NCBI RefSeq assembly: GCF_044872765.1
Contig: NZ_CP085253.1
Location: forward strand, 2,480,001-2,544,000
Direction of reading: 5' to 3'
DNA: 64,000 nt
From: Micrococcus sp023147585
GTDB lineage: Bacteria; Actinomycetota; Actinomycetes; Actinomycetales; Micrococcaceae
Position numbers and translations under genes: made by a program. Positions 46,637 through 54,866 of the stretch are shown piece by piece; the first letter of the stretch is position 1; the number at the start of each line of letters is the position of its first letter. A model generated the notes under the pieces. The model saw only the letters and a program-made list of their open reading frames with translations. It made no database searches and was not told where the DNA came from.

Positions 46637-47647
46637 GTGAACGCGCGCACCGCCGCAGGACACACCCCTGCGGGACAGACCCCCGACGCCCCGGGAACGG
46701 CGGCGTCGGGGGTCGTCCTCGTGGACAAGCCGCAGGGCTGGACCTCGCACGACGTCGTCGGGCGGGTCCGTCGGCTCGCCGGCACCCGCAAGGTGGGCCA
46801 CGCCGGCACGCTCGACCCCATGGCGACGGGCCTGCTGGTGGTGGGCCTGAACAAGGCCACCCGGCTGCTCACCGCCATCACGGGCACGGACAAGACGTAC
46901 ACGGCGACCATCCGCCTCGGGCAGTCGACCGTCACGGACGACGCCGAGGGCGAGGTCGTGGCCACCCGCCTGGCGAACGCCGTCACCCCCGACCGCGTGG
47001 CGGAGCACGTCGCCGCCCTCACGGGCCGCATCCAGCAGGTCCCGTCGTCGGTCTCGGCGATCAAGGTGGCCGGGAAGCGCTCCTACGACCGCGTGCGCGC
47101 GGGCGAGGACGTGGAGCTGGCCTCCCGCGAGGTCACCGTGCACTCCTTCGAGGTCACGGACCAACGCCGGCTCGACGGCGGCCGGCTCGTGGACCTGGAC
47201 GTCACCGTGCGCTGCTCCTCGGGCACCTACATCCGCGCGTTGGCGCGCGACCTGGGGGAGGCCCTCGACACGGGCGGCCACCTCACGGCGCTGCGCCGCA
47301 CGCACGTGGGCCCGTTCCACGTGGCCGACGCCGTGACCCTCGACCAGCTCGCCGAGCGGTTCTCCATGACGGAGCTCTCCGCGGCCGCCGCCGTCCTCTT
47401 CCCGGTGCGCGAGCTCACGGAGCACGAGGCGCGGGAGCTCTCCTTCGGGCGGGCGATCGACCCCTCGGGCGAGCTCTCCGGCACGCCCGGCGCGCCGACT
47501 CCGCCCTCCTCCGGCGGCGAGGCCGCCCTCGTGGCCGGACGGGCCCCCGGCGGCGCCGTCGTCGCGCTTCTGCAGGACGGCCGCCGCGCGGGCCGTGACG
47601 TGGCCCGGCCCCACCTGGTCTTCGAACCGGCGGGGGGCGACGCGTGA
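46637..47647 (+). CDS. truB: tRNA pseudouridine(55) synthase
   Basis: Makes the universal pseudouridine-55 in the T loop of tRNA, 336 aa. After an N-terminal extension of about 27 residues come LVDKPQGWTSHDVVGRVR and the active-site GTLDPMATGLLVVGLNKATRL, with its catalytic Asp at about 59. RCSSGTYIRALARDLGEALDTGGHL-type sequence marks the C-terminal part of the core, and a PUA-like region ends the protein. GTG start. Its stop overlaps the next gene as GTGA. Confidence 0.94.
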   Translation: MNARTAAGHTPAGQTPDAPGTAASGVVLVDKPQGWTSHDVVGRVRRLAGTRKVGHAGTLDPMATGLLVVGLNKATRLLTAITGTDKTYTATIRLGQSTVTDDAEGEVVATRLANAVTPDRVAEHVAALTGRIQQVPSSVSAIKVAGKRSYDRVRAGEDVELASREVTVHSFEVTDQRRLDGGRLVDLDVTVRCSSGTYIRALARDLGEALDTGGHLTALRRTHVGPFHVADAVTLDQLAERFSMTELSAAAAVLFPVRELTEHEARELSFGRAIDPSGELSGTPGAPTPPSSGGEAALVAGRAPGGAVVALLQDGRRAGRDVARPHLVFEPAGGDA

Positions 47648-48012
47648 TCCTCGACGGATGGTTCTGGGCGGGCACCGTGATCGGCGTCCTGTCCTTCCTG
47701 ACCTGCGTGGTGATGACGGCCGTGCGACGCCACCCCGCCGACTCCTCGATCCTCTCCGTGGCCGCGGTCGAGCTCTTCCTGCTCGTGTACGCGGGGGCCG
47801 CGGCGTTCCGCCAGCTCGGCGGGCAGCCGCTGAACGGGCCCGGCTGGGAGTTCTGGGGCTACGTGCTCACGGCGCTCATCGTGCCGGTGGTCGCGGTGGG
47901 CTGGGCGGCCTCGGACAAGACGCGCTGGTCCAACCTCGTGCTGGCCGTCGTCGGGCCGACCATCGTGGTCATGCTGCACCGCATGCAAGTCATCTGGTTC
48001 GGACAGTGGTGA
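47644..48012 (+). CDS. four-helix membrane protein of unknown function
   Basis: 122 aa with four predicted transmembrane helices (about 6-27, 37-57, 68-88, 93-113) and very short loops. I do not recognise the family. The GTG start overlaps the truB stop, so it is translated with truB. It and the next gene form a pair of small membrane proteins between truB and ribF; no motif points to a catalytic role. Confidence 0.65.
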   Translation: MILDGWFWAGTVIGVLSFLTCVVMTAVRRHPADSSILSVAAVELFLLVYAGAAAFRQLGGQPLNGPGWEFWGYVLTALIVPVVAVGWAASDKTRWSNLVLAVVGPTIVVMLHRMQVIWFGQW

Positions 48013-48020
48013 GAGGACCC

Positions 48021-48461
48021 ATGGAGACGACGCCCGCCCGCAGCACCCGCGCCCCCCGCAACCAGGGGTTCGGCCGGATCATCGTGATGGTCTACGCCGT
48101 GTTCGCGCTCTCGGCCTTCGCGCGCAGCCTCTTCCAGCTGCTGACCCAGTTCAGCGTGGCGCCGCTGGCGTACCTGCTCTCGGCGTTCGCGGCCCTCGTG
48201 TACATCGTGGCCACCCTCTCGCTCGCCCGCACGGGTGCGCGGGCGTGGCGCGTCGCGGTGGCGGCCGTGGGCGTGGAGCTCGTGGGCGTCGTGGGGGTGG
48301 GTCTGCTGACCCTCCTGGACCCCCAGCTGTTCGCGGACGAGACCGTGTGGTCGCGCTTCGGCGCGGGCTACGGCTACGTCCCGCTCGTGCTGCCGATCGT
48401 GGGCCTGGCCTGGCTGCTCGCGCACCGGCCCTCCCGCGCCGACGGGGCCGGGGTGCGCTGA
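48021..48461 (+). CDS. four-helix membrane protein of unknown function
   Basis: 146 aa with an N-terminal basic segment and four hydrophobic helices (about 19-40, 45-68, 75-97, 115-133), including VYAVFALSAFARSLFQLLTQF. No domain is recognised. RBS GAGAGGA is directly before the ATG, 8 bases after the preceding gene, and ribF begins at the base after its stop. The ARSLFQL segment looks like a conserved actinobacterial membrane protein found beside ribF, but that is a recollection only. Confidence 0.65.
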   Translation: METTPARSTRAPRNQGFGRIIVMVYAVFALSAFARSLFQLLTQFSVAPLAYLLSAFAALVYIVATLSLARTGARAWRVAVAAVGVELVGVVGVGLLTLLDPQLFADETVWSRFGAGYGYVPLVLPIVGLAWLLAHRPSRADGAGVR

Positions 48462-49439
48462 ATGCTGATCTGGAAGAGCCTCGCGGAGGTCCCCGCGGAC
48501 CTGCGGCGGACCGTGGTCACGCTCGGCAACTTCGACGGCGTGCACCGCGGCCACCGGCAGGTGCTGCGCCGCGTCGTCGAGCTGGCCCGCGAGCAGGACG
48601 CCCTCGCCGTGGCCGTGACCTTCACGCCGCACCCGCGCGCCGTGCACCGCCCCGAGGTCCCGCACGAGGACATCGTGAGCACCGAGCAGCGGCTGCTCCT
48701 CCTCGAGGAGGCCGGGATCGATGCCGTCCTGCTGCAGCGCTACAGCCTCGAGTTCGCCCGGCAGGGCCCCGAGGAGTTCGTGCGGGGCATGTTCGTGGAC
48801 GGGCTCCGCGCGTGCGCCGTCGTCGTGGGCCACGACGTGCGCTTCGGCCAGGACAACGCCGGCGACTTCACCGCGATGGTGGCCCTGGGGGAGCGGCACG
48901 GCTTCGAGGTGGAGGCGGTGGACGAGTTCCCGGCCCTCGAGGGCGCGACGCCCGAGCGCCGCTGCTCCTCCACGTGGATCCGCGAGGCCCTCGCCGCGGG
49001 CGACGTCGCCCAGGCGGCCGCCGTGCTGGGCCGGAACCACGTGCTCGCCGGCGAGGTCGTCCACGGCTTCGCCCGCGGCCGCGAGCTCGGCTTCCCCACG
49101 GCCAACCTCGCGGCGGACGTGGCCGGCATGGTCCCGGCCGACGGCGTGTACGCGGGCTGGCTGCACGACGCCGACGGCGCGGCCCACCCCGCCGCGATCT
49201 CGATCGGCTCCAACCCCACCTTCGAGGGCGTCTCGCGCGTGGTCGAGGCCCACGTGATCGACCGCCCCGAGGAGCGCGTCGAGGACTTCGACCTCTACGG
49301 TCAGCACGTCGACGTCGAGTTCGTCGAGCGGCTGCGCGGCATGGTCGCCTACGAGGGCGTCGAGAAGCTTGTTGCCCAGATGCGCGACGACGTCGACCGG
49401 GCGCGCGCCATCCTCGGCGCGGCGCCGCGCCCGTCCTGA
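48462..49439 (+). CDS. ribF: bifunctional riboflavin kinase/FAD synthetase
   Basis: Converts riboflavin to FMN and then FAD, 325 aa. The N-terminal nucleotidyltransferase domain shows TLGNFDGVHRGHRQVL (about 22-37) and VVGHDVRFGQDNAGDF. The C-terminal kinase domain shows the HGFARGRELGFPTANLAAD loop (about 203-221) and SIGSNPTFEG. Directly follows the membrane protein gene (no gap). A methyltransferase gene begins 8 bases after. Confidence 0.95.
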   Translation: MLIWKSLAEVPADLRRTVVTLGNFDGVHRGHRQVLRRVVELAREQDALAVAVTFTPHPRAVHRPEVPHEDIVSTEQRLLLLEEAGIDAVLLQRYSLEFARQGPEEFVRGMFVDGLRACAVVVGHDVRFGQDNAGDFTAMVALGERHGFEVEAVDEFPALEGATPERRCSSTWIREALAAGDVAQAAAVLGRNHVLAGEVVHGFARGRELGFPTANLAADVAGMVPADGVYAGWLHDADGAAHPAAISIGSNPTFEGVSRVVEAHVIDRPEERVEDFDLYGQHVDVEFVERLRGMVAYEGVEKLVAQMRDDVDRARAILGAAPRPS

Positions 49440-49447
49440 ACGCCGCC

Positions 49448-50338
49448 GTGAGCGTCCCCGAGCAGCCCGATCCGAGCCTGCCCGGCCGGCCCGTCCCGAG
49501 CCTGCCCGGCCGCCCCGCGCGGCCGCGCACGGACGCACCCAACCCCTTCGGCCTCGGCGGAGCGGCGGCGGGGGAGCACTACGACGCCGTCCGGCCCTCC
49601 TATCCGGAGGCGTGCGTGGACTGGGTGCTCACGGATCCGGCCGCGTCGGAGCCGAGCGCCGCGGGGCGCGGTCTCGACGTCGTGGAGCTCGGCGCCGGAA
49701 CGGGCCTGTTCACGCGGCAGCTGGCGGCGCGACCGACCTCACGGGTCCGCGGCGTCGTGGCCACGGAGCCGTCGGAGGCCATGCGGGCCGTGCTCGAGCG
49801 CGACGTCGCCGCACTCGACCCCGCCCTGCCCGACCGCGTCCGCGCCCTGCCCGGCACGGCCGAGGCGACCGGCCTGCCGGAGGCGAGCGCCGACGTCGTG
49901 GTGGCGGCCCAGGCATGGCACTGGACGGACGTGCCCGTTGCGAGCGCCGAGGCCGCGCGGGTGCTGCGCCCGGGCGGGCGGCTCGCGGCGGTGTGGAACC
50001 AGCTGGACACCTCCGTGCCGTGGGTGCACCGGCTCACCCGGATCATGCGCGCCGGCGACGTCCACGCCGCCAAGCCGGAGCAGCGCCGGTTCGCGGCCCC
50101 GTTCGGAGCGGAGGAGCACGCGCGGTGGACGTGGACCGTGGAGCAGCCCGTGCCGCAGCTGCACGGGCTCATGGCATCGCGTGCGTCCTGGCTGCGCGCC
50201 TCCGAGGCCACCCGGGCCAGGATGGCGGCGAACCTGGACTGGTACCTCCTCGAGCACCTCGGCCACGCGCCGGCCGCCGTGATCGCGCTGCCCTACGTCA
50301 CGGTGGCGTGGCGGGCCACGGCCCCTCGGCGCCGCTGA
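49448..50338 (+). CDS. class I SAM-dependent methyltransferase
   Basis: 296 aa. Motif I is VVELGAGTGLFTRQLA (about 78-93), followed by VVATEPSEAMRAVL and AQAWHWTDVP, typical of the Methyltransf_11 group close to YcgJ/UbiE-like enzymes. The substrate is unknown. The N-terminal 40 residues contain a duplicated Pro-rich segment and are probably disordered. The GTG start gives a short gap to ribF. The stop codon TGA abuts the TCA (reverse stop) of the convergent CPBP gene. Confidence 0.8.
   Translation: MSVPEQPDPSLPGRPVPSLPGRPARPRTDAPNPFGLGGAAAGEHYDAVRPSYPEACVDWVLTDPAASEPSAAGRGLDVVELGAGTGLFTRQLAARPTSRVRGVVATEPSEAMRAVLERDVAALDPALPDRVRALPGTAEATGLPEASADVVVAAQAWHWTDVPVASAEAARVLRPGGRLAAVWNQLDTSVPWVHRLTRIMRAGDVHAAKPEQRRFAAPFGAEEHARWTWTVEQPVPQLHGLMASRASWLRASEATRARMAANLDWYLLEHLGHAPAAVIALPYVTVAWRATAPRRR
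49472..49512 (+). repeat. 17-base direct repeat, 24-base period
   Basis: Bases 49472-49488 and 49496-49512 are identical (CCGAGCCTGCCCGGCCG), giving a duplicated PSLPGRP in the methyltransferase N-terminus. Confidence 0.75.
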
Positions 50339-51337
50339 TCAGGGGCGCGCGCCGACGCTGACCGGCACGGCGCGGGCGACGCCCGCCCGCTTCGCCTGCC
50401 ACAGCAGCAGGGCGGTCGCGAGCGAGATCACGACGACGGACACCAGGGTCGCCAGGGGTGAGCCCGTGGCCTCCGCGTCCACGTAGCTCTCGTCCACGGT
50501 CCCCGCGAGGGTGCCGGCGGCGAGGATGACGACGTTGTTCACCACGTGCAGGGCCACGGCCGCCTCGAGCCCGCCCGTGCGCCAGGTCAGGACCACCGCG
50601 GCGACCGCGAACACGGCCAGGTCCAGCAGGATCCACGGGTCGAGGGAGCCGTGGGCCAGGGCGAACGTCCCGGCCGAGACGAGCGCGGTGAGCACCACGG
50701 CCGGCACGGGGCGGCGGAACCACGAGCCGATGGCCAGGAGCAGCCAGCCGCGGAACAGGTATTCCTCGCCGGCGGCCTGGAGGGGGGTCAGCACGAACGT
50801 CATGGCCAGGAGCCAGGCCCAGTCCGCGGAGCGCGGGGCGGTGGGGGTGCCGTCGAGGGCCCAGGTGCCGAGCACGTAGACGAGGAAGAGCGGCAGCAGC
50901 ACGAGGTGCGCGCGCAGCAGCCAGTGCCAGCGCACGCGGCCCTCGACCGAGTGGACGAACCGGGCGGCCACGGGGTGGCAGACGGCCACGGCGAGCAGGG
51001 CGACGCCGATCAGCGCGATGAGCGGCAGGTTGTTCAGGAGCGTCAGCGGCGCGGAGTTCGAGAAGGCGGCCTCCTCCACCGCGGCGACGTCCTCCGGGTC
51101 GGAGGAGAGGAGCGCGTCCCATCCGACCTCGGAGAGGATCGCGGCCGACATGGCCGGCAGCAGCGCCGCGATCAGGGCCAGCAGCGATCCGAGCACGAGG
51201 AGCAGCGAGAGCAGCGGCTGCCACCACCGGCTGCGCGGGGTCCGCAGCAGCTGGGGGTACTCGTGGCCGATGAGGGGCAGGTCGAGCGGGCGGAGGGGAG
51301 GGCCGAGCGGGCCGAGCGGCGGGGGAGCGGAGGTCAC
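50339..51337 (-). CDS. CPBP family intramembrane protease
   Basis: Membrane protein of 332 aa of the CAAX-protease/bacteriocin-processing (CPBP, Abi) family, with about eight hydrophobic helices. Catalytic-type motifs are present: AAGEEYLFRGWLL (E-E-x3-R), FALAHGSLDPW and LHVVNNVV. The family cleaves within membranes; its substrate here is unknown. I chose the GTG at 51337 because TACGGT lies 6 bases before it and the protein then begins TSAPPPLGPL. The longer reading would run into the rpsO promoter. Confidence 0.8.
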   Translation of the reverse strand: MTSAPPPLGPLGPPLRPLDLPLIGHEYPQLLRTPRSRWWQPLLSLLLVLGSLLALIAALLPAMSAAILSEVGWDALLSSDPEDVAAVEEAAFSNSAPLTLLNNLPLIALIGVALLAVAVCHPVAARFVHSVEGRVRWHWLLRAHLVLLPLFLVYVLGTWALDGTPTAPRSADWAWLLAMTFVLTPLQAAGEEYLFRGWLLLAIGSWFRRPVPAVVLTALVSAGTFALAHGSLDPWILLDLAVFAVAAVVLTWRTGGLEAAVALHVVNNVVILAAGTLAGTVDESYVDAEATGSPLATLVSVVVISLATALLLWQAKRAGVARAVPVSVGARP

Positions 51338-51343
51338 GGCACC

Positions 51344-51349
51344 ACCGTA
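51344..51349 (-). promoter_or_regulatory. -10 box TACGGT, leaderless CPBP gene
   Basis: On the minus strand TACGGT, 6 bases, then the GTG start. Confidence 0.45.
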
Positions 51350-51396
51350 GGGGCGGCGCGCCGTCGGGCGCCTCCGCCGTCGGGATGATCCTGCGG

Positions 51397-51402
51397 TAGA
51401 CT
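51397..51402 (+). promoter_or_regulatory. -10 box TAGACT for rpsO
   Basis: TAGACT about 100 bases before the rpsO ATG. The leader ends in GAAGGAGG, one of the strongest ribosome sites in the window. Confidence 0.5.
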
Positions 51403-51504
51403 CGACCATCGGCCTCCCTGCAGTCCGCGGTGGAGAGGCCCCGCGCCGTGCCCTCGGGCTCGCGCGGCTCCCCGTTCGCGGTACCGAAGAGAAGGAGGCC
51501 TGAC

Positions 51505-51774
51505 ATGGCCCTGGATCCCGCTGTCAAGCAGCAGATCATCAAGGAGTACGCCACTCACGAGGGCGACACCGGCTCCCCGGAGGTCCAGATCGCGGTGCTC
51601 TCGCGCCGCATCAAGGACCTGACCGAGCACCTCAAGGAGCACAAGCACGACCACCACACCCGCCGTGGCCTCATGGGCCTCGTGGGCCGCCGTCGTCGCA
51701 TGCTCGGCTACCTGCAGAAGGTCGACATCGAGCGCTACCGCGCACTGATCGAGCGCCTCGGCCTCCGCAAGTGA
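51505..51774 (+). CDS. rpsO: 30S ribosomal protein S15
   Basis: Binds 16S rRNA three-way junction, 89 aa, the standard length. Conserved residues include EGDTGSPEVQIAVLSRRI (about 19-36), HKHDHHTRRGLMGLVGRRRRMLGYL in outline and the C-terminal LIERLGLRK. The ATG at 51505 has GAAGGAGG upstream. It is followed by a terminator and then pnp, the widespread rpsO-pnp pairing. Confidence 0.98.
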   Translation: MALDPAVKQQIIKEYATHEGDTGSPEVQIAVLSRRIKDLTEHLKEHKHDHHTRRGLMGLVGRRRRMLGYLQKVDIERYRALIERLGLRK

Positions 51775-51785
51775 CCCGCCGCTGA

Positions 51786-51831
51786 GGGCGGCATCGGCCC
51801 GTGGGACCTCCCGCGGACACCGGTGCCGCCC
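51786..51831 (+). terminator. long hairpin after rpsO
   Basis: GGGCGGCATCGG pairs with CCGGTGCCGCCC (one wobble), and CCGTGGG/CCCGCGG extends the stem around a short loop. It begins 12 bases after the rpsO stop. Confidence 0.65.
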
Positions 51832-51832
51832 T

Positions 51833-51838
51833 TAGTGT
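51833..51838 (+). promoter_or_regulatory. -10 box TAGTGT for pnp
   Basis: TAGTGT lies 2 bases after the rpsO terminator and would give pnp a leader of about 185 bases. Confidence 0.45.
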
Positions 51839-51980
51839 AGGAACCGTGCGCCGCCAACCGGGCGGTCCGCACCAGCAAGAGAACCACCCAGACGGACCCG
51901 CACCCATCCTTCGCGGTCCTCGACAGTGGCTCCCGGACGCCCGCCTCGCAGCGGGCAGGCCGAGGGCCTCGATCGAAGAC

Positions 51981-52015
51981 CAGGACGATGGCACCGACGC
52001 GGGCTCGTCGTCCTG
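51981..52015 (+). promoter_or_regulatory. leader hairpin abutting the pnp ribosome site
   Basis: CAGGACGA and TCGTCCTG form an 8-bp perfect stem with a 19-base loop. The next bases are the AAAGGAGGG ribosome site. A position like this is suited to control of pnp translation or decay; in E. coli pnp is autoregulated through a leader stem. Confidence 0.4.
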
Positions 52016-52029
52016 AAAGGAGGGACCCC

Positions 52030-54291
52030 ATGGAAGGTCCTGAGATCACGTTCGCCGAAGCCGTCATCGACAACGGTGCCTATGGCACCCGCACCGTCCG
52101 GTTCGAGACCGGCCGCCTCGCCCAGCAGGCCGCCGGCGCCGCGATGGTGTACATCGACGAGGAGACGTCGATGCTGTCCGCCACCACGGTGGGCAAGTCC
52201 CCGCGCGAGGGCTTCGACTTCTTCCCCCTCACGGTGGACGTCGAGGAGCGCATGTACGCCGCCGGCCGCATCCCCGGCTCGTTCTTCCGCCGCGAGGGCC
52301 GTCCGTCCACGGACGCCATCCTCACCTGCCGCCTGATCGACCGCCCGCTGCGCCCCGCGTTCGTCAAGGGCATCCGCAACGAGGTGCAGGTCGTCGTGAC
52401 CGTTACCTCCATCGCGCCCGACGAGATCTACGACACGGTGGCCATCAACGCCGCCTCGCTGTCCACGCAGCTCTCCGGCCTGCCGTTCTCCGGCCCCATC
52501 GGCGGCGTCCGCGTCGCGCTGATGGACGACGGCTCCGGCAAGCGCCAGTGGGTCGCCTTCCCGAAGCACTCGCAGCTCAAGGACGCCGTGTTCAACATGG
52601 CCGTCGCCGGCCGCGTCTCGGGCGACGACGTCGCGATCATGATGGTCGAGGCCGAGGCCACCCCCGACTCCTGGACCCTCATCAAGGATTCCGGCGCCTC
52701 CGCGCCCACCGAGGAGGTCGTGGCCGAGGGCCTCGAGGCCGCCAAGCCGTTCATCCGCGCGCTGTGCGAGGCCCAGGCCGACCTGGCCGCCCGCGCCGGC
52801 AAGGCGCCCGTCGAGGTGCCGGTCTTCAAGGACTACGAGGACGACGCGTACGCCGCCGTCGAGAAGCTCGCCTCGAAGCGCCTCACCGAGATCTTCTCGA
52901 TCGGGGACAAGCAGGAGCGCGAGTCCGCCTCGGACGACTACCAGCGCGAGGTCATCGAGAAGCTGGCCGGCGAGGGCGAGAAGTTCGCCGACCGCCGCGG
53001 CGAGATCGCCAAGGCCTACGGCTCCGTGACCAAGCAGGTCGTGCGCCAGCGCATCCTCAAGGAGCAGGTCCGCATCGACGGCCGCGGCCTCACGGACATC
53101 CGCAAGCTCACCGCCGAGGTCGAGGTCCTGCCCCGCGTGCACGGCTCCGCGATCTTCGAGCGCGGCGAGACCCAGATCATGGGCGTCACCACGCTCAACA
53201 TGCTCAAGATGGAGCAGCAGATCGACTCGCTGGCGCCGGAGACGTCCAAGCGCTACATGCACCACTACAACTTCCCGCCGTACTCCACCGGCGAGACCGG
53301 CCGCGTGGGCTCGCCCAAGCGCCGCGAGATCGGCCACGGCGCGCTCGCCGAGCGTGCGCTCGTGCCGGTGCTGCCGGAGCGCGAGGAGTTCCCCTACGCG
53401 ATCCGCCAGGTCTCCGAGGCCCTCGGCTCCAACGGCTCCACGTCGATGGGCTCCGTGTGCGCCTCCACCCTGTCCCTGCTGAACGCGGGCGTGCCGCTGC
53501 GCGCTCCCGTGGCCGGCATCGCGATGGGCCTGGTCTCCGCCGAGGTGAACGGCCAGACCCAGTACGCGGCCCTGACCGACATCCTGGGCGCCGAGGACGC
53601 GTTCGGCGACATGGACTTCAAGGTGGCAGGCACCTCGGAGTTCGTCACCGCGATCCAGCTGGACACCAAGCTCGACGGCATCCCGGCCTCCGTGCTGGCC
53701 GCCGCGCTGACCCAGGCCCGCGAGGCCCGTCTGCACATCCTCTCCGTGCTCAACGCGGCGATCGACACCCCGGACGAGCTGGCGCCCACCGCGCCGCGCA
53801 TCATCGCCGTGAAGATCCCCGTGGACAAGATCGGTGCGGTCATCGGCCCCAAGGGCGCCATGATCAACCAGATCCAGGACGACACGGGCGCGGACATCTC
53901 GATCGAGGACGACGGCACCGTGCTCATCGGCGCGACCGACGGCCCCTCGGCCGAGGCCGCCCGCTCGGCCGTGAACGCGATCGCCAACCCGCAGGTCCCC
54001 GAGATCGGCGAGCGCTACCTCGGCACCGTGGTGAAGTTGACCACCTTCGGTGCCTTCGTCTCGCTCACCCCGGGCAAGGACGGCCTGCTGCACATCTCCG
54101 AGCTCCGGAAGATGAACGGCGGCAACCGCGTGGACGACGTCGAGGACGTCCTCGGCGTGGGCCAGAAGGTCCAGGTCGAGATCACCAAGATCGACGACCG
54201 CGGCAAGCTCTCTCTCTCCCCGGTCGTGGCCGACGACGCCGCGGACTCGGAGACCGAGGACGCCATCGAGTCCTCGCAGACCGAGGCCTGA
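52030..54291 (+). CDS. pnp: polyribonucleotide nucleotidyltransferase (PNPase)
   Basis: Phosphorolytic 3'-5' exonuclease and RNA polymerase-like enzyme, 753 aa. Two RNase PH domains (about 10-150 and 345-560) flank an alpha-helical linker. The second contains the catalytic region QTQYAALTDILGAEDAFGDMDFKVAGT split across about 515-541. A KH domain follows (IGAVIGPKGAMINQIQDDTGADISIEDDG in outline), then an S1 domain (YLGTVVKLTTFGAFVSL). The ATG 52030 has GGAGG upstream. An in-frame ATG 14 codons earlier lies inside the leader hairpin and is less likely. Confidence 0.97.
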   Translation: MEGPEITFAEAVIDNGAYGTRTVRFETGRLAQQAAGAAMVYIDEETSMLSATTVGKSPREGFDFFPLTVDVEERMYAAGRIPGSFFRREGRPSTDAILTCRLIDRPLRPAFVKGIRNEVQVVVTVTSIAPDEIYDTVAINAASLSTQLSGLPFSGPIGGVRVALMDDGSGKRQWVAFPKHSQLKDAVFNMAVAGRVSGDDVAIMMVEAEATPDSWTLIKDSGASAPTEEVVAEGLEAAKPFIRALCEAQADLAARAGKAPVEVPVFKDYEDDAYAAVEKLASKRLTEIFSIGDKQERESASDDYQREVIEKLAGEGEKFADRRGEIAKAYGSVTKQVVRQRILKEQVRIDGRGLTDIRKLTAEVEVLPRVHGSAIFERGETQIMGVTTLNMLKMEQQIDSLAPETSKRYMHHYNFPPYSTGETGRVGSPKRREIGHGALAERALVPVLPEREEFPYAIRQVSEALGSNGSTSMGSVCASTLSLLNAGVPLRAPVAGIAMGLVSAEVNGQTQYAALTDILGAEDAFGDMDFKVAGTSEFVTAIQLDTKLDGIPASVLAAALTQAREARLHILSVLNAAIDTPDELAPTAPRIIAVKIPVDKIGAVIGPKGAMINQIQDDTGADISIEDDGTVLIGATDGPSAEAARSAVNAIANPQVPEIGERYLGTVVKLTTFGAFVSLTPGKDGLLHISELRKMNGGNRVDDVEDVLGVGQKVQVEITKIDDRGKLSLSPVVADDAADSETEDAIESSQTEA

Positions 54292-54334
54292 TCCCGGTGA
54301 TCCGGGGCTGAGGCCCATCGCCTCCGCCTGACGC

Positions 54335-54377
54335 ACGACGACGCCGCGCCCTCCGCTGGAGGGTGCGGCGTCGTCGT
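54335..54377 (+). terminator. 20-bp hairpin terminator after pnp
   Basis: ACGACGACGCCGCGCCCTCC pairs with its complement on the right arm (one G-U) around a 3-base loop, 43 bases after the pnp stop. Probably also serves the convergent membrane-protein gene. Confidence 0.8.
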
Positions 54378-54410
54378 CGTACGGGGGGGCAAGGCCGGGG
54401 CAGGGCCGGG

Positions 54411-54854
54411 TCAGCGCCGGGACAATGCCGCGACGGCGATGCTGACCAGCAGCGCGGGCACCCATGCGCCCAGCCTCATCATCACGAAGAACACGATCTC
54501 CCACCCGAGGTCCCAGCCTCCGGCGTGCGTCCCGGAGTCGAGGATCATCGCGCCGGCGGCGAATCCCGCGACATAGGCCGCGAGGCCGCCGAGGACGAGC
54601 CGGGCCGGGCCGGTGCGGCACGTGAGGAGCAGGAGCCCCGTGACGGCCGCCCATGCGAGCGGACCGAGCACCACGATCGGATCCAGGCCGGGGAGGAGAG
54701 CGCTCCAGGTGAACCCGCTGCCGTCGAGGAGAGTGGGCACCAGGGCCTGCGTGACGTAGATCAGCAGGGCGCCGACCGCGACGAGCAGCACGGTGCGGGC
54801 GGGGCCGGGGGAGCGGCTGGACCGGCTCGATCGGGAGGGGACGGACGCGCTCAT
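54411..54854 (-). CDS. membrane protein of unknown function
   Basis: 147 aa with a Ser/Arg-rich N-terminus and four hydrophobic helices (about 21-43, 60-78, 84-105, 118-143). No domain recognised. The ATG stands 6 bases after a TAGTCT box, so it is probably leaderless. Third-position GC is somewhat lower than in the neighbouring core genes. It converges on pnp across the terminator. Confidence 0.6.
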   Translation of the reverse strand: MSASVPSRSSRSSRSPGPARTVLLVAVGALLIYVTQALVPTLLDGSGFTWSALLPGLDPIVVLGPLAWAAVTGLLLLTCRTGPARLVLGGLAAYVAGFAAGAMILDSGTHAGGWDLGWEIVFFVMMRLGAWVPALLVSIAVAALSRR

Positions 54855-54860
54855 GACGTC

Positions 54861-54866
54861 AGACTA
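54861..54866 (-). promoter_or_regulatory. -10 box TAGTCT, leaderless
   Basis: On the minus strand TAGTCT, 6 bases, then the ATG of the membrane protein. Confidence 0.5.
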
